A program made the translations under genes and the position numbers. Below the pieces are notes generated by a model. That model was not told the DNA's origin and made no database searches. It saw nothing but the letters and a program-made list of their open reading frames with translations. Source: Psychrobacter sp. Choline-02u-9 (GTDB lineage Bacteria; Pseudomonadota; Gammaproteobacteria; Pseudomonadales; Moraxellaceae). From it: a DNA stretch of 64,000 nt. Positions 35,984 through 44,430 of the stretch are shown one piece after another (the stretch's first letter is position 1; every line of letters starts with the position of its first letter). Where the stretch lies: NCBI RefSeq assembly GCF_002836505.1, contig NZ_PJBF01000042.1, positions 62,001 through 126,000 on the forward strand, given 5' to 3'.

Positions 35984-37387
35984 ATGCCACCAAAACCCCT
36001 CACATTAATCAGTGCCAAGCTCGCCTTTATTATATCCGCCATCGTCATCGGTATCATGGGCATCACCATGATTGGCTTTGGCTGGGTGCCGCACCTGTCT
36101 CTTATATTGGCTATCTGTGTGCTACTGGCTATCGGTATGTATAAAGGACTCAGCTTTGATGACATGCAAGCGCAAATGGCCTCAGGTGTCATGCGTGGTA
36201 TCGGTGCCATCTACCTATTCTTCTTTATTGGACTGATGGTTGCGGCTTTGATGATGTCGGGTGCGATTCCCACACTGATGTATGTAGGCTTTCAGCTGAT
36301 CTCACCTGAGTACTACTATATCTCTGCCTTTATCTTAACCTCTATTATCGGTATTGCTCTAGGCAGTAGTTTGACGACTGCAGCTACTTTGGGCGTGGCG
36401 TTTATTGGTATGAGTAATGCTTTCGATGCCAATGTGGCGATAGCAGCAGGGGCAGTGGTTTCAGGGGCGTTCTTTGGTGATAAGATGTCGCCCTTGTCTG
36501 ATACTTGTACGATTGCGTCCTCTGTCGTAGGTATCGATCTGTTTGAGCACATTCGTAATATGATGTATACGACAGTACCTGCATGGATATTGACGGTGAT
36601 CTTGTTTTGGATGTTCTCAGGACAGACGACTAGCGCTGATCTAAGTCAAGTAACCATGCTACAAGGACAATTGATAGATAGTGGTTTGGTACATGGGTAT
36701 TCGGTATTACCCTTTGTGGTATTGGTGGGGTTAGCCCTGTTTCGGGTCAATGCGATCTATACGATTATCTGTACTATTGCTGCGGCACTAATCATTACTT
36801 ATGTACACAGTTCACCAAGCTTTGGTCAATTAGGTGGCTATCTATTTGCAGGCTACGCTCCTGCTGAGTCATTGGAGCTAGGTGAGGTAGGTGGTATGCT
36901 GTCGCGTGGCGGTGTACAGAGTATGTTCTTTACCCAGGCGATTGTGATACTGGCATTAAGCTTAGGTGGTCTATTAACGGCACTGGGTATTCTGCCAGCA
37001 CTGCTATCTGGTATTAAGGACACATTGACGACATCAGGCCGAGCGATATTCGCCGCAGCGATGTCGGCACTGAGCATTAACGTGCTGATTGGTGAGCAGT
37101 ACTTGAGTATTCTACTATCAGGTACGGCGTTTCGTTCGACGTTTGAGCGCTTGAACTTACATCCTAAGAATTTGTCTCGGACGATTGAAGATGCGGGAAC
37201 GGTGATTAATCCATTAGTGCCTTGGAGTGTGTGCGGGGTGTTTATCAGTCAGGCGTTAGGGGTACCGGTATTAGACTATCTACCTTATGCATTCTTCTGT
37301 TATTTGTCACTGCTACTGACGCTACTATTCGGGTTCACGGGGCTGACGATTAGTCGAGTAAAAGAGGGGAAGGTGGTCGAAGCGTGA
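35984..37387 (+). CDS. NhaC-family transporter, candidate aromatic amino acid carrier
   Basis: A 467-residue inner-membrane protein with about 11 hydrophobic helices, of the NhaC/ion-transporter superfamily. The family hallmark GAFFGDKMSPLSDTC is around residue 160, with a second re-entrant-like repeat containing GTVINPLVPWSVCG near residue 405. NhaC proteins exchange Na+ and H+, but members of the family also carry amino and organic acids. Position at the end of the hpd-phhA-phhB block, with only 103 bases to phhB, suggests uptake of phenylalanine or tyrosine; that is inference. AAGGATGTGTC precedes the ATG. It ends at a very strong terminator. Confidence 0.8.
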   Translation: MPPKPLTLISAKLAFIISAIVIGIMGITMIGFGWVPHLSLILAICVLLAIGMYKGLSFDDMQAQMASGVMRGIGAIYLFFFIGLMVAALMMSGAIPTLMYVGFQLISPEYYYISAFILTSIIGIALGSSLTTAATLGVAFIGMSNAFDANVAIAAGAVVSGAFFGDKMSPLSDTCTIASSVVGIDLFEHIRNMMYTTVPAWILTVILFWMFSGQTTSADLSQVTMLQGQLIDSGLVHGYSVLPFVVLVGLALFRVNAIYTIICTIAAALIITYVHSSPSFGQLGGYLFAGYAPAESLELGEVGGMLSRGGVQSMFFTQAIVILALSLGGLLTALGILPALLSGIKDTLTTSGRAIFAAAMSALSINVLIGEQYLSILLSGTAFRSTFERLNLHPKNLSRTIEDAGTVINPLVPWSVCGVFISQALGVPVLDYLPYAFFCYLSLLLTLLFGFTGLTISRVKEGKVVEA

Positions 37388-37402
37388 TAGATAATGATTG
37401 AT

Positions 37403-37439
37403 AAAAAAAGGTGGGGCTAATATTAGCCCCACCTTTTTT
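37403..37439. terminator. Very strong bidirectional terminator
   Basis: A near-perfect palindrome with 17-bp arms (37404-37420, 37423-37439), A-run on the left and T-run on the right, core GGTGGGGCTAA/TTAGCCCCACC. It separates the convergent transporter and siderophore-interacting protein genes. Confidence 0.9.
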
Positions 37440-37455
37440 GTTTCGAAATACGTAA

Positions 37456-38202
37456 CTACTGATCTTCCGTTTGTGCATCCTGACTTTTGACGATTTTATG
37501 CTGATCCTCTGTGCTATCGACTTTCCAGTAGCTAGAAACATATAAATGCGTCTTTGGTACCGCGCGCTCAACTTTGAAGTACTGGCGCAGTGCACGCATA
37601 CTATGGAACTCACAAGCTGCCCAAACAGCAGGTTGACCATCAAGCCAGTTCAATGATTTAACACAGTCCAGTAAAGGTCTATCGTCTGCATTTGGATGCG
37701 CATTAATCACCCAATGTATCTCGACGTTCTCTGGTTTTTTGAGTGTCTGACGATCTGCCTCAGTCGTCACTTCAAGTACTGCGTAACCACGAGCCTCAGT
37801 AGGCAACTGGGCTAAGTTGACCGTAATCGCTGGTAGCGCAGTCATATCGCCGACTAATAAAAACCAATCCGCTTCATTGTTAATGAGCTTTTTTGGCCCT
37901 GGACCACCTATCAGAATCTGATCACCGACTTGCGCATTACGTGCCCATGCCGATGCGGGCCCTTCCGTCTCATGTAAAGCAAAATCAACATCTATTTCGC
38001 CATCACGTTGCACGCTCACCGTATAAGTGCGCATCAGTGGGCGGCTACCTGCATCTTGAGGGAATATCAGTTTGATATAAGCACTTTCTTGATCGATAGG
38101 AAAATCAACCATGCCAGCACCGCCAAGCGTGACACGGCACATATTTGGCGTAATGTATCTAGTGCCAATAACTTCTAGTACTCTTGGAGTAGGTTTTGCC
38201 AT
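37456..38202 (-). CDS. Siderophore-interacting protein (FAD-dependent ferric-siderophore reductase)
   Basis: A 248-residue cytosolic flavoprotein of the SIP/ViuB family that reduces and releases iron from imported ferric siderophores. The FAD site is indicated by RPLMRTYTV and by HETEGPASAWA, typical of SIP proteins. The NAD(P)H-side motif is LLVGDMTALPAI. The family's C-terminal SSYWKVDSTEDQHK is intact. A good AAGGAA box precedes the ATG. It lies 73 bases downstream of a TonB-dependent siderophore receptor on the same strand, so receptor and reductase are probably cotranscribed under the Fur box at 40531. Confidence 0.92.
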   Translation of the reverse strand: MAKPTPRVLEVIGTRYITPNMCRVTLGGAGMVDFPIDQESAYIKLIFPQDAGSRPLMRTYTVSVQRDGEIDVDFALHETEGPASAWARNAQVGDQILIGGPGPKKLINNEADWFLLVGDMTALPAITVNLAQLPTEARGYAVLEVTTEADRQTLKKPENVEIHWVINAHPNADDRPLLDCVKSLNWLDGQPAVWAACEFHSMRALRQYFKVERAVPKTHLYVSSYWKVDSTEDQHKIVKSQDAQTEDQ

Positions 38203-38275
38203 ATTGTGCTTTCCTTCTAACAGCGGGTTAGGGGTTAGCTTACTAATAGAACCAACCCGCTGCTTGTAAATTTGA

Positions 38276-40450
38276 TTAAAAATTGGCTTTTAGGCTGACT
38301 GACATTTGACGTTCAGGGCCCATCCAGCAGTTATTGATGTCGTAACAAGCACCAACATAGGTCTTATCAAACAGATTGTTGATACTAGCACCCACAGCCA
38401 GCATAGGGTTTATCTGATAGCTGCCTCCGACATCTACCAGCGTCACACTTGGCAGTTCATCTGAGTTTTGCTTGTCAATCTGCATACCATCTTCATAGCG
38501 AACACCAGCATTGAGAGTGAGTTTGTCTGTAGCATAGTAGTCTGCCCATAGCGTGGCTTTGTGTTTGGCAGTTTGAGCAGGGGTATTACCGACTATATCA
38601 GGGTTGAACTCATCTTCTGTGATCTCAGCATCGGTGTAGCTGTAGCTTGCCGCGAGATCTACCCAGTCATTAAGCATACGACTGCCTGATATCTCAAAGC
38701 CTTTTGATTCAATTTCACCGGTTTGAACTTTTTGTTGAGAATTAGCGGGGTTGGTTACTATGACATTTTTCTGTGTGATATCAAATACGGCAAGCGTCCC
38801 TTGAGTGGCACGGTCTGGAGAAAGATATTTGAAGCCAGCTTCGAGCTGATCAGCAGTGCTTGGTTCAAAAGGTTCATTAGTAATAAAGTTGCTACCAACA
38901 ACGGGCTGAAAAGATTCTGAGTAGCTAGCAAACGGTGATAGACCATTACCAAAGTCATAGATAGCAGCAAAACGACCACTAGTTTCCTTGGCATCGTTAA
39001 TAATAGTTTTTTCGCCAGGTGTACCTAGATAGCTTGATCTTTGCTCATTGGTACTTTTAAAATCGTCATGGCGTAGGCCTGCCACCACTGTCCAGTCTTG
39101 CCACCTCATTTCATCCTGCACATAGAGTCCAAGCTGGCTTTGTTCAATATCATCTTTCTGATAATAGGTATCCAGTGGTAGCATGTCAGTACTAATTTGA
39201 GAAAAGCTAGGTTTAGATAGATCAATAGGTAAATCTTTGCTGTCTAGCGTATCTCGATAACTCACCGTGCTGTCTGTCTCTTGATACTCAACACCGAACA
39301 GTAGATTGTGTGAGGTGTTAGCAGTATCGAATTGGTAAGCCAATTGGTTATCTGTGGTCCAGTTGTTCATACTTTCATCAGTAGTGTAGGCGCTACGCTT
39401 CAAAACCTTATCACTACCATCAATGAACCCTCTGTTATACATATTGCGTTGCTGCGCCTCGGCATCGGTATAGCGCGTGATATGTTTAAAAGCTAACTGG
39501 TCATTGATATCCCAGTTTACGGTGACGCTTGGCATAAATACTTCTTTACTAAACTTATTCCAGTCATCGCCTGCATAGGCATCACTGCCCAATTTGCCAT
39601 AGCTTGCCTTATATACGGTGCCGACAGCAGGCAATGGGGTAGAAGGTATCATCTCTGGATCATCTTGATAAAACAGATTAGCAAGTACTGAGACATCATC
39701 CGTCGCTTGCCATTTAAGCGATGGATTAATCAGCAATCGCTCTTCTTCTGTGGTTTGCATTTGACCATCTTTTTGGCGTTTTAGCGCAACAAATCGATAA
39801 TCCAAGGTGTCCGTGATTGGGCCTGTACTATCGACGGCCACTTCTTTTAGGTTCTGATTACCAAGTCGTAGCTGTACTTCATTTTCTTGAGTGCTCTTAG
39901 GGGCTTTAGCTATTTGATTCACCATACCGCCGGGTGCTGCATAGCCATAAAGGGATGAAGCAGGACCTTTCACGACTTCTACCGCTTCAGTCGCATAGAC
40001 ATCGACTTGTGGCATCAGATTCCAAGCGCCATCGTAGGGCAGTCTTAGTCCGTCATAAAAATTGGAATAGGTCTTAAACCCACGGATATTGTACTCATCA
40101 AAGACAGATACTGTACCGCGGCTCTCAGAGCTTACGCCTGGCTCATAACGTAGGGCAGCATTGACGCTATCTGCCTGACGCTTTTGCAACAGGTCTTGAT
40201 CGATTCTGGTATAGCTCATTGGCGCATCGTTTGGGTCCAATGCAGTCTTGGTGCCAGTACTACGATAGCCATCTGAGTAGACGGTAATAGCATCTAAGGT
40301 GGCTGATGGTGTGGCAGCCTCATCGTTTTCAGTATTGTTTGTCGTCTCTACAGCGTAAGCGGCGTGACTCATACCCATGATCAGGCCAATTTGTACTGCT
40401 GTGGTGAGATATTTTTTGCGAATGACGTTAGTGGTTAGATGAGACCGCAT
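38276..40450 (-). CDS. TonB-dependent siderophore receptor
   Basis: A 724-residue outer-membrane receptor. A signal peptide of about 32 residues ends in AYA; a TonB box (DAITVYSD) follows a short acidic linker. The plug domain has the FhuA/FhuE-type features YNIRGF, VDVYATEAVEVVKGPASSLYG and PGGMVNQI. The 22-strand barrel ends with the C-terminal Phe (SLKANF). The sequence resembles hydroxamate or ferrichrome-type receptors, but the ligand cannot be decided. A perfect Fur-box-like palindrome lies 81 bases upstream of the ATG. SIP follows it in the operon. Confidence 0.93.
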   Translation of the reverse strand: MRSHLTTNVIRKKYLTTAVQIGLIMGMSHAAYAVETTNNTENDEAATPSATLDAITVYSDGYRSTGTKTALDPNDAPMSYTRIDQDLLQKRQADSVNAALRYEPGVSSESRGTVSVFDEYNIRGFKTYSNFYDGLRLPYDGAWNLMPQVDVYATEAVEVVKGPASSLYGYAAPGGMVNQIAKAPKSTQENEVQLRLGNQNLKEVAVDSTGPITDTLDYRFVALKRQKDGQMQTTEEERLLINPSLKWQATDDVSVLANLFYQDDPEMIPSTPLPAVGTVYKASYGKLGSDAYAGDDWNKFSKEVFMPSVTVNWDINDQLAFKHITRYTDAEAQQRNMYNRGFIDGSDKVLKRSAYTTDESMNNWTTDNQLAYQFDTANTSHNLLFGVEYQETDSTVSYRDTLDSKDLPIDLSKPSFSQISTDMLPLDTYYQKDDIEQSQLGLYVQDEMRWQDWTVVAGLRHDDFKSTNEQRSSYLGTPGEKTIINDAKETSGRFAAIYDFGNGLSPFASYSESFQPVVGSNFITNEPFEPSTADQLEAGFKYLSPDRATQGTLAVFDITQKNVIVTNPANSQQKVQTGEIESKGFEISGSRMLNDWVDLAASYSYTDAEITEDEFNPDIVGNTPAQTAKHKATLWADYYATDKLTLNAGVRYEDGMQIDKQNSDELPSVTLVDVGGSYQINPMLAVGASINNLFDKTYVGACYDINNCWMGPERQMSVSLKANF

Positions 40451-40883
40451 CAGATTTCCTCTTGGACTAAAATGATTAAATATTATTGGTAACAGTTAAA
40501 GCAAATTTATAACGACGCTAATAATAACACTAATGATAATTATTATCATTAAAAAATTACAACGAGACAGTTTTGAGAAGTATTTGCACTATTAATAAGA
40601 GGCTAAAGATAGAGTATTGCGAATAGAGTCACACAGACTTACTGTTTTGAGCGATGTATTTTAAACGATGGTTTTTGTCAGACTTTTCTCGTATTATGCA
40701 GCAGCATTCTGAATACAATTATTTACAGTAGAGTTTTTACATCGCTGTATTGCCGTCACTGTACGGCTTTATTCTAGCTCGCTTTGAGATTCTTTAAGAT
40801 TGGTCTTGCAAGCAGATATACCATTATTATCGATAGGTTTACGTTGTTCATTGAGCAACCAAAGATTGTTTAAGGTCACATTT
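40451..40883. other. Divergent intergenic region between siderophore receptor and PepSY gene
   Basis: This 433-bp region contains the Fur-box-like palindrome near the receptor end. The half near the PepSY gene has no evident Fur site. No credible ORF. Confidence 0.55.
40531..40551. promoter_or_regulatory. Fur box
   Basis: The core AATGATAATTATTATCATT is a perfect palindrome (10-bp arms including flanking T/A) centred on base 40541. It closely fits the Fur consensus GATAATGATAATCATTATC and lies 81 bases upstream of the receptor ATG. Iron-dependent repression of the receptor-SIP operon is inferred. Confidence 0.85.
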
Positions 40884-42389
40884 ATGGACACACCCTCCAA
40901 CCAATCCACCAACAACCAACGCTATTTCACAGTGTGGCGTTGGCATTTTTATACAGGTATTTTTGTTGCTCCCTTTTTAATTGTCTTAGCGATAACGGCG
41001 CTCGGTATGCTGTTTATGTCCAACTCAGTAGGACGTGACAACGACCGCTTAACGGTTGTCGTGCCAGAGTCTACAGTTCAATCACCTGTCTCTACTCAAG
41101 CAAAGAACGCACTGAGCACCTTGCCTGATAGCACACTGGTTAAATATATCGCTCCTCGTGATACCGATACGGTAGCTTTGTTTCAGATAAAATCAGATGA
41201 CCAAAGCAATATGGTGGCAGTTAACCCCTATACGGCTGATATCGTTCAAAGTGTGCCTACCAGTAGCGGTCTTTATAGTACGTTCAATGATATTCACAGT
41301 GATTTGCTGATTGGCAAAGTCGGTGATTATTTGTTAGAAACGGCGGCATCATTGACTATTTTGATGATTTTGTCTGGTTGGTATCTGTGGTGGCAAAAAC
41401 GTAAATCAGTCAAAGCGATGTTGATACCTAACGAAAGGGTAACCAATAAGAAAAAGCGCTCTTTTATCCGTACGATTCATGCGACATTGGGTAGTTGGAT
41501 ATCTGTGCTGCTACTGTTTTTCTGTATATCAGGTATGGCATGGGCAGGTGTATGGGGCGAAAGAGTGGTGCAAGCATGGAGCCAGTTTCCTGCGGGTAAG
41601 TGGGGCGTTGCACCTGTTCCTGTATCGATTGATCACAGTCAACACGCTGCTATGCAAGAGTCTACACCAGCGCCGCATGTACATGGTGCGGCAGCGTCTG
41701 AAGCGCATACTGAAGCACCCACGCATGGCAGTGCTCTAAACTCAAGCGACACCAAAGAAGTTCCTTGGGTGCTTGAGCTGACGCCGATGCCTGTGTCAGG
41801 CACGACCATGGGTAAAGATGGTATCGCTGCTAATATCCCGATTATGATTGATACAGTGGATCGCTACGCTCGTGAAATCGGTTTTGTAGGGCGTTATCAA
41901 TTGAACCTACCACAAGGTAGTACAGGCGTCTGGACCATTAGCCAAGATTCAATGAGCTATGATATGAAAAGTCCGACAGCAGATCGTACAGTACATATCG
42001 ACCGTTATTCGGGCAATGTCTTAGCTGATATTCATTTTGATGACTATAATGCGTTTGGTAAGTTTATGGCGGCTGGTATCGCGCTGCATATGGGCACACT
42101 CGGATGGTGGAGCGTATTGGCTAATGTACTATTTTGCCTAGCAGTAATCGCTATTTGTGTCAGTGGCTATATCATGTGGTGGCAGCGTCGCCCTCGTCAT
42201 GCGCGCGATAGCGCGGGATTAAACCCACCAGCTCGCGGCTTAAATGTTTCCGTCTGGTGGCCGCTTGCTATTCCATTATTAGTTGTGGCTATCATATTCC
42301 CGACTGCTATTATTGCAATTATAGCTATCGCGCTATTAGACTTCTTGGTGATTTCTCGAGTTGGGTTTTTGCAGAAATGGTTAAAATAA
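40884..42389 (+). CDS. PepSY-associated transmembrane protein, probable siderophore reductase
   Basis: A 501-residue inner-membrane protein of the PepSY_TM (PiuB-like) family, some members of which reduce ferric siderophores in the periplasm. The start at 40884 is set by TAAGGT nine bases upstream; the longer frame adds 28 residues without support. Helices lie near residues 20-44 (FYTGIFVAPFLIVLAITALG), 160-178, 205-225, 400-420 and 445-475, and paired histidines in helices (WHFYTG, IHATLGSW, ALHMGTLGWW) suggest haem or metal. A His-rich periplasmic segment (HSQHAAM to HTEAPTHG) spans about residues 252-285. It is divergent from the siderophore receptor, supporting an iron role. Confidence 0.85.
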   Translation: MDTPSNQSTNNQRYFTVWRWHFYTGIFVAPFLIVLAITALGMLFMSNSVGRDNDRLTVVVPESTVQSPVSTQAKNALSTLPDSTLVKYIAPRDTDTVALFQIKSDDQSNMVAVNPYTADIVQSVPTSSGLYSTFNDIHSDLLIGKVGDYLLETAASLTILMILSGWYLWWQKRKSVKAMLIPNERVTNKKKRSFIRTIHATLGSWISVLLLFFCISGMAWAGVWGERVVQAWSQFPAGKWGVAPVPVSIDHSQHAAMQESTPAPHVHGAAASEAHTEAPTHGSALNSSDTKEVPWVLELTPMPVSGTTMGKDGIAANIPIMIDTVDRYAREIGFVGRYQLNLPQGSTGVWTISQDSMSYDMKSPTADRTVHIDRYSGNVLADIHFDDYNAFGKFMAAGIALHMGTLGWWSVLANVLFCLAVIAICVSGYIMWWQRRPRHARDSAGLNPPARGLNVSVWWPLAIPLLVVAIIFPTAIIAIIAIALLDFLVISRVGFLQKWLK

Positions 42390-42427
42390 GCGCATAGCAG
42401 AATACAGCTGTTCCTTATATAGTAAAA

Positions 42428-42458
42428 GAGCGCCTTATAGTAAGGCGCTCCTTTTTTT
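42428..42458. terminator. Bidirectional intrinsic terminator
   Basis: GAGCGCCTTA and TAAGGCGCTC (42428-42437, 42441-42450) form a 10-bp stem with a 3-base loop. A T-run follows on the plus strand and a shorter one on the minus strand. It separates the convergent PepSY and ABC exporter genes. Confidence 0.85.
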
Positions 42459-42558
42459 GCTTAAAAAATGCTTAGATTAACTGCCATTTAGCTTAAAGTT
42501 GATCAAACGTTTTATGGGATTGAAATAGCTCGGTCCATGCTAGTAGTTAAAGCATTGC

Positions 42559-44334
42559 TTACTTAAGCATAGCAATGGCATCTTTGCTAGCACGCTGTCG
42601 CTCTTCGGCATTTAACTCAATGAGACGGCCTTCTTTCATCAGTAATAATCGATCAGCATGCTCAAAATAACCGTCATCATGACTAATAATAAACAATGTC
42701 TTACCCATGGCTTTTAGCTCAGGGATGAGCGTTTGGTAAAACACGCGGCGAAAGGCAGGGTCTTGGTCGGCTGCCCACTCATCGAGCAGTAATATGTCTT
42801 TTTGTTCGGCGACAGCGATTAGCATAGCCAAGCGTTTGCGCTGACCTTGCGACAACTTATCTGTAGAGAGCTTATGGTCAGACACACTTACTTTTTCTTG
42901 TAGATTGAGCTTATGCAGCCAGTCAGACACTAGAACCGTATCAGGCTCATTGCCTTGATCTCCAATCAGCTGCTTAAATAGATGCTGGTCGCTAAAAATT
43001 GCAGAAAACAGCTGTCTAAAGTCGGCATTGCTCTCTGAGTCGACGCTCTGTCCATCGACTTGTACCGTCCCTGTAGTGGGGGTAAAGATACCAGTAATGA
43101 TTTTGGCAAGAGTCGATTTACCGCTACCATTCGCACCGATTAAGAAAACCACGTCACCTCGTTGCAACGTTAAATTGACGGATTTTAAGATATTATTGGC
43201 AGGGTTTTGGTTGTTATCACTGTTATCGCTATTTTGAACATTATCATTAACTGCTGTGTCTGGTGCATGACTACTATTGCTATTACTACTGCCTACATAG
43301 CGATAATTGATATTATTTAGAGTTATGGACTGCCAGTCCTGTGCAACCGTGTCTGTCGCAAAGCTCGGCTGATGCTCGGCCAATTCTAAAGACTGTATCT
43401 TTTCTAGCGCAACTTGAGCGGTCTGCAATGTTGGGTAAGCACCAACCGCATGTAGAAGCGGCGACTGCATAAACAAAATCGTCAAAGAAAAAGTAGTGGC
43501 AACCCCCATCGGAATATCGAGATAATTGGCTACTGCAAACACGATACCAATCGATGCGAACATCATAATATTGGACCAGTTCACCGCTGATAAATGAAAA
43601 GTATCAGATTTGGTTACGGTCTTTTCATACGATTTGGCATGAGCCAAAAAATCATCTGTATACAGTTTTTCTGCTCGGTGTTGGTTAAGTGCTAGCTCTT
43701 TGCGACCTTCTATTATCGATTGATAATCCTGATATAACGCGTCATTAATCTCTCTCAACTCGGTCAAATGCGTATAGACATGCTTGACCAATATGGTACT
43801 GATCCAAATCGTCATCACAATCCAAAACATGACAATGAACAATAATGGCAACGATAACCAGCCCAGATATAGCCCAACGCCAACAGATAAAATAATACCT
43901 TGTACTAGCTCTGGCATACGGACAAAAGCAACGGTAATCGATTGGATATCTGAGGATAAGCTGGCAAGTAGGCGTGCACTACCCAAATGATCTATCTGAG
44001 GAACGGTGGTATCGATGATTTGTTTGACCAGTTTTGTTCTAAGCTCATAGACAAATCGATGTCCCAATCGCGTTAAGGCATATTGCGACAAAAATGTCGT
44101 CACCAGCAGTAACAGTACTAGCAGTGAAAACTGCCCCAAGCTGAGCCAAGATAAAGTGTCAAATACTGGCTGACTAATAAAGGTGTGGTTGATATAAGCA
44201 ATAATACCGACGCTGACAGCGGCATTGACCAAATTTAGCAGAATGACTTTGAGAAAAGGCAGACGATAATTCGCCCAAATCATATGATATAAAGAAGCGG
44301 TCGTACGAGAGGACGCTGTGGTACGAGAAGACAT
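42559..44334 (-). CDS. PvdE/SyrD-type cyclic peptide or siderophore ABC exporter
   Basis: A 591-residue half-transporter with about six transmembrane helices (residues 15-300) and an ATPase domain (about 340-580). Walker A is GANGSGKST, the signature LSQGQRKRLAML, Walker B LLLDEWAADQDP, and the H-loop ISHDD. The DEWAADQDP stretch is characteristic of the PvdE/SyrD cyclic-peptide exporter group, which pump siderophores or precursors from cytosol to periplasm. A low-complexity N/S/D insert occupies about residues 350-375. No NRPS or siderophore synthesis gene is present. It follows a siderophore receptor with a 96-base gap that contains a hairpin. Confidence 0.88.
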   Translation of the reverse strand: MSSRTTASSRTTASLYHMIWANYRLPFLKVILLNLVNAAVSVGIIAYINHTFISQPVFDTLSWLSLGQFSLLVLLLLVTTFLSQYALTRLGHRFVYELRTKLVKQIIDTTVPQIDHLGSARLLASLSSDIQSITVAFVRMPELVQGIILSVGVGLYLGWLSLPLLFIVMFWIVMTIWISTILVKHVYTHLTELREINDALYQDYQSIIEGRKELALNQHRAEKLYTDDFLAHAKSYEKTVTKSDTFHLSAVNWSNIMMFASIGIVFAVANYLDIPMGVATTFSLTILFMQSPLLHAVGAYPTLQTAQVALEKIQSLELAEHQPSFATDTVAQDWQSITLNNINYRYVGSSNSNSSHAPDTAVNDNVQNSDNSDNNQNPANNILKSVNLTLQRGDVVFLIGANGSGKSTLAKIITGIFTPTTGTVQVDGQSVDSESNADFRQLFSAIFSDQHLFKQLIGDQGNEPDTVLVSDWLHKLNLQEKVSVSDHKLSTDKLSQGQRKRLAMLIAVAEQKDILLLDEWAADQDPAFRRVFYQTLIPELKAMGKTLFIISHDDGYFEHADRLLLMKEGRLIELNAEERQRASKDAIAMLK

Positions 44335-44369
44335 AGTAACTCAGTAATAAAATAAATTTTTGATAGCAG

Positions 44370-44400
44370 AAAAGGGAGTAGGTCGCGCCTAATCCCTTTT
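44370..44400 (-). terminator. Hairpin between the second siderophore receptor and the ABC exporter
   Basis: AAAAGGGA and TCCCTTTT (44370-44377, 44393-44400) form the outer stem and TAGG/CCTA an inner one. On the minus strand it ends in TTTT, so it may partly terminate receptor transcription ahead of the exporter gene. Confidence 0.5.
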
Positions 44401-44430
44401 ATAAAACCTAAGAAAGCCTACTAATAAATC

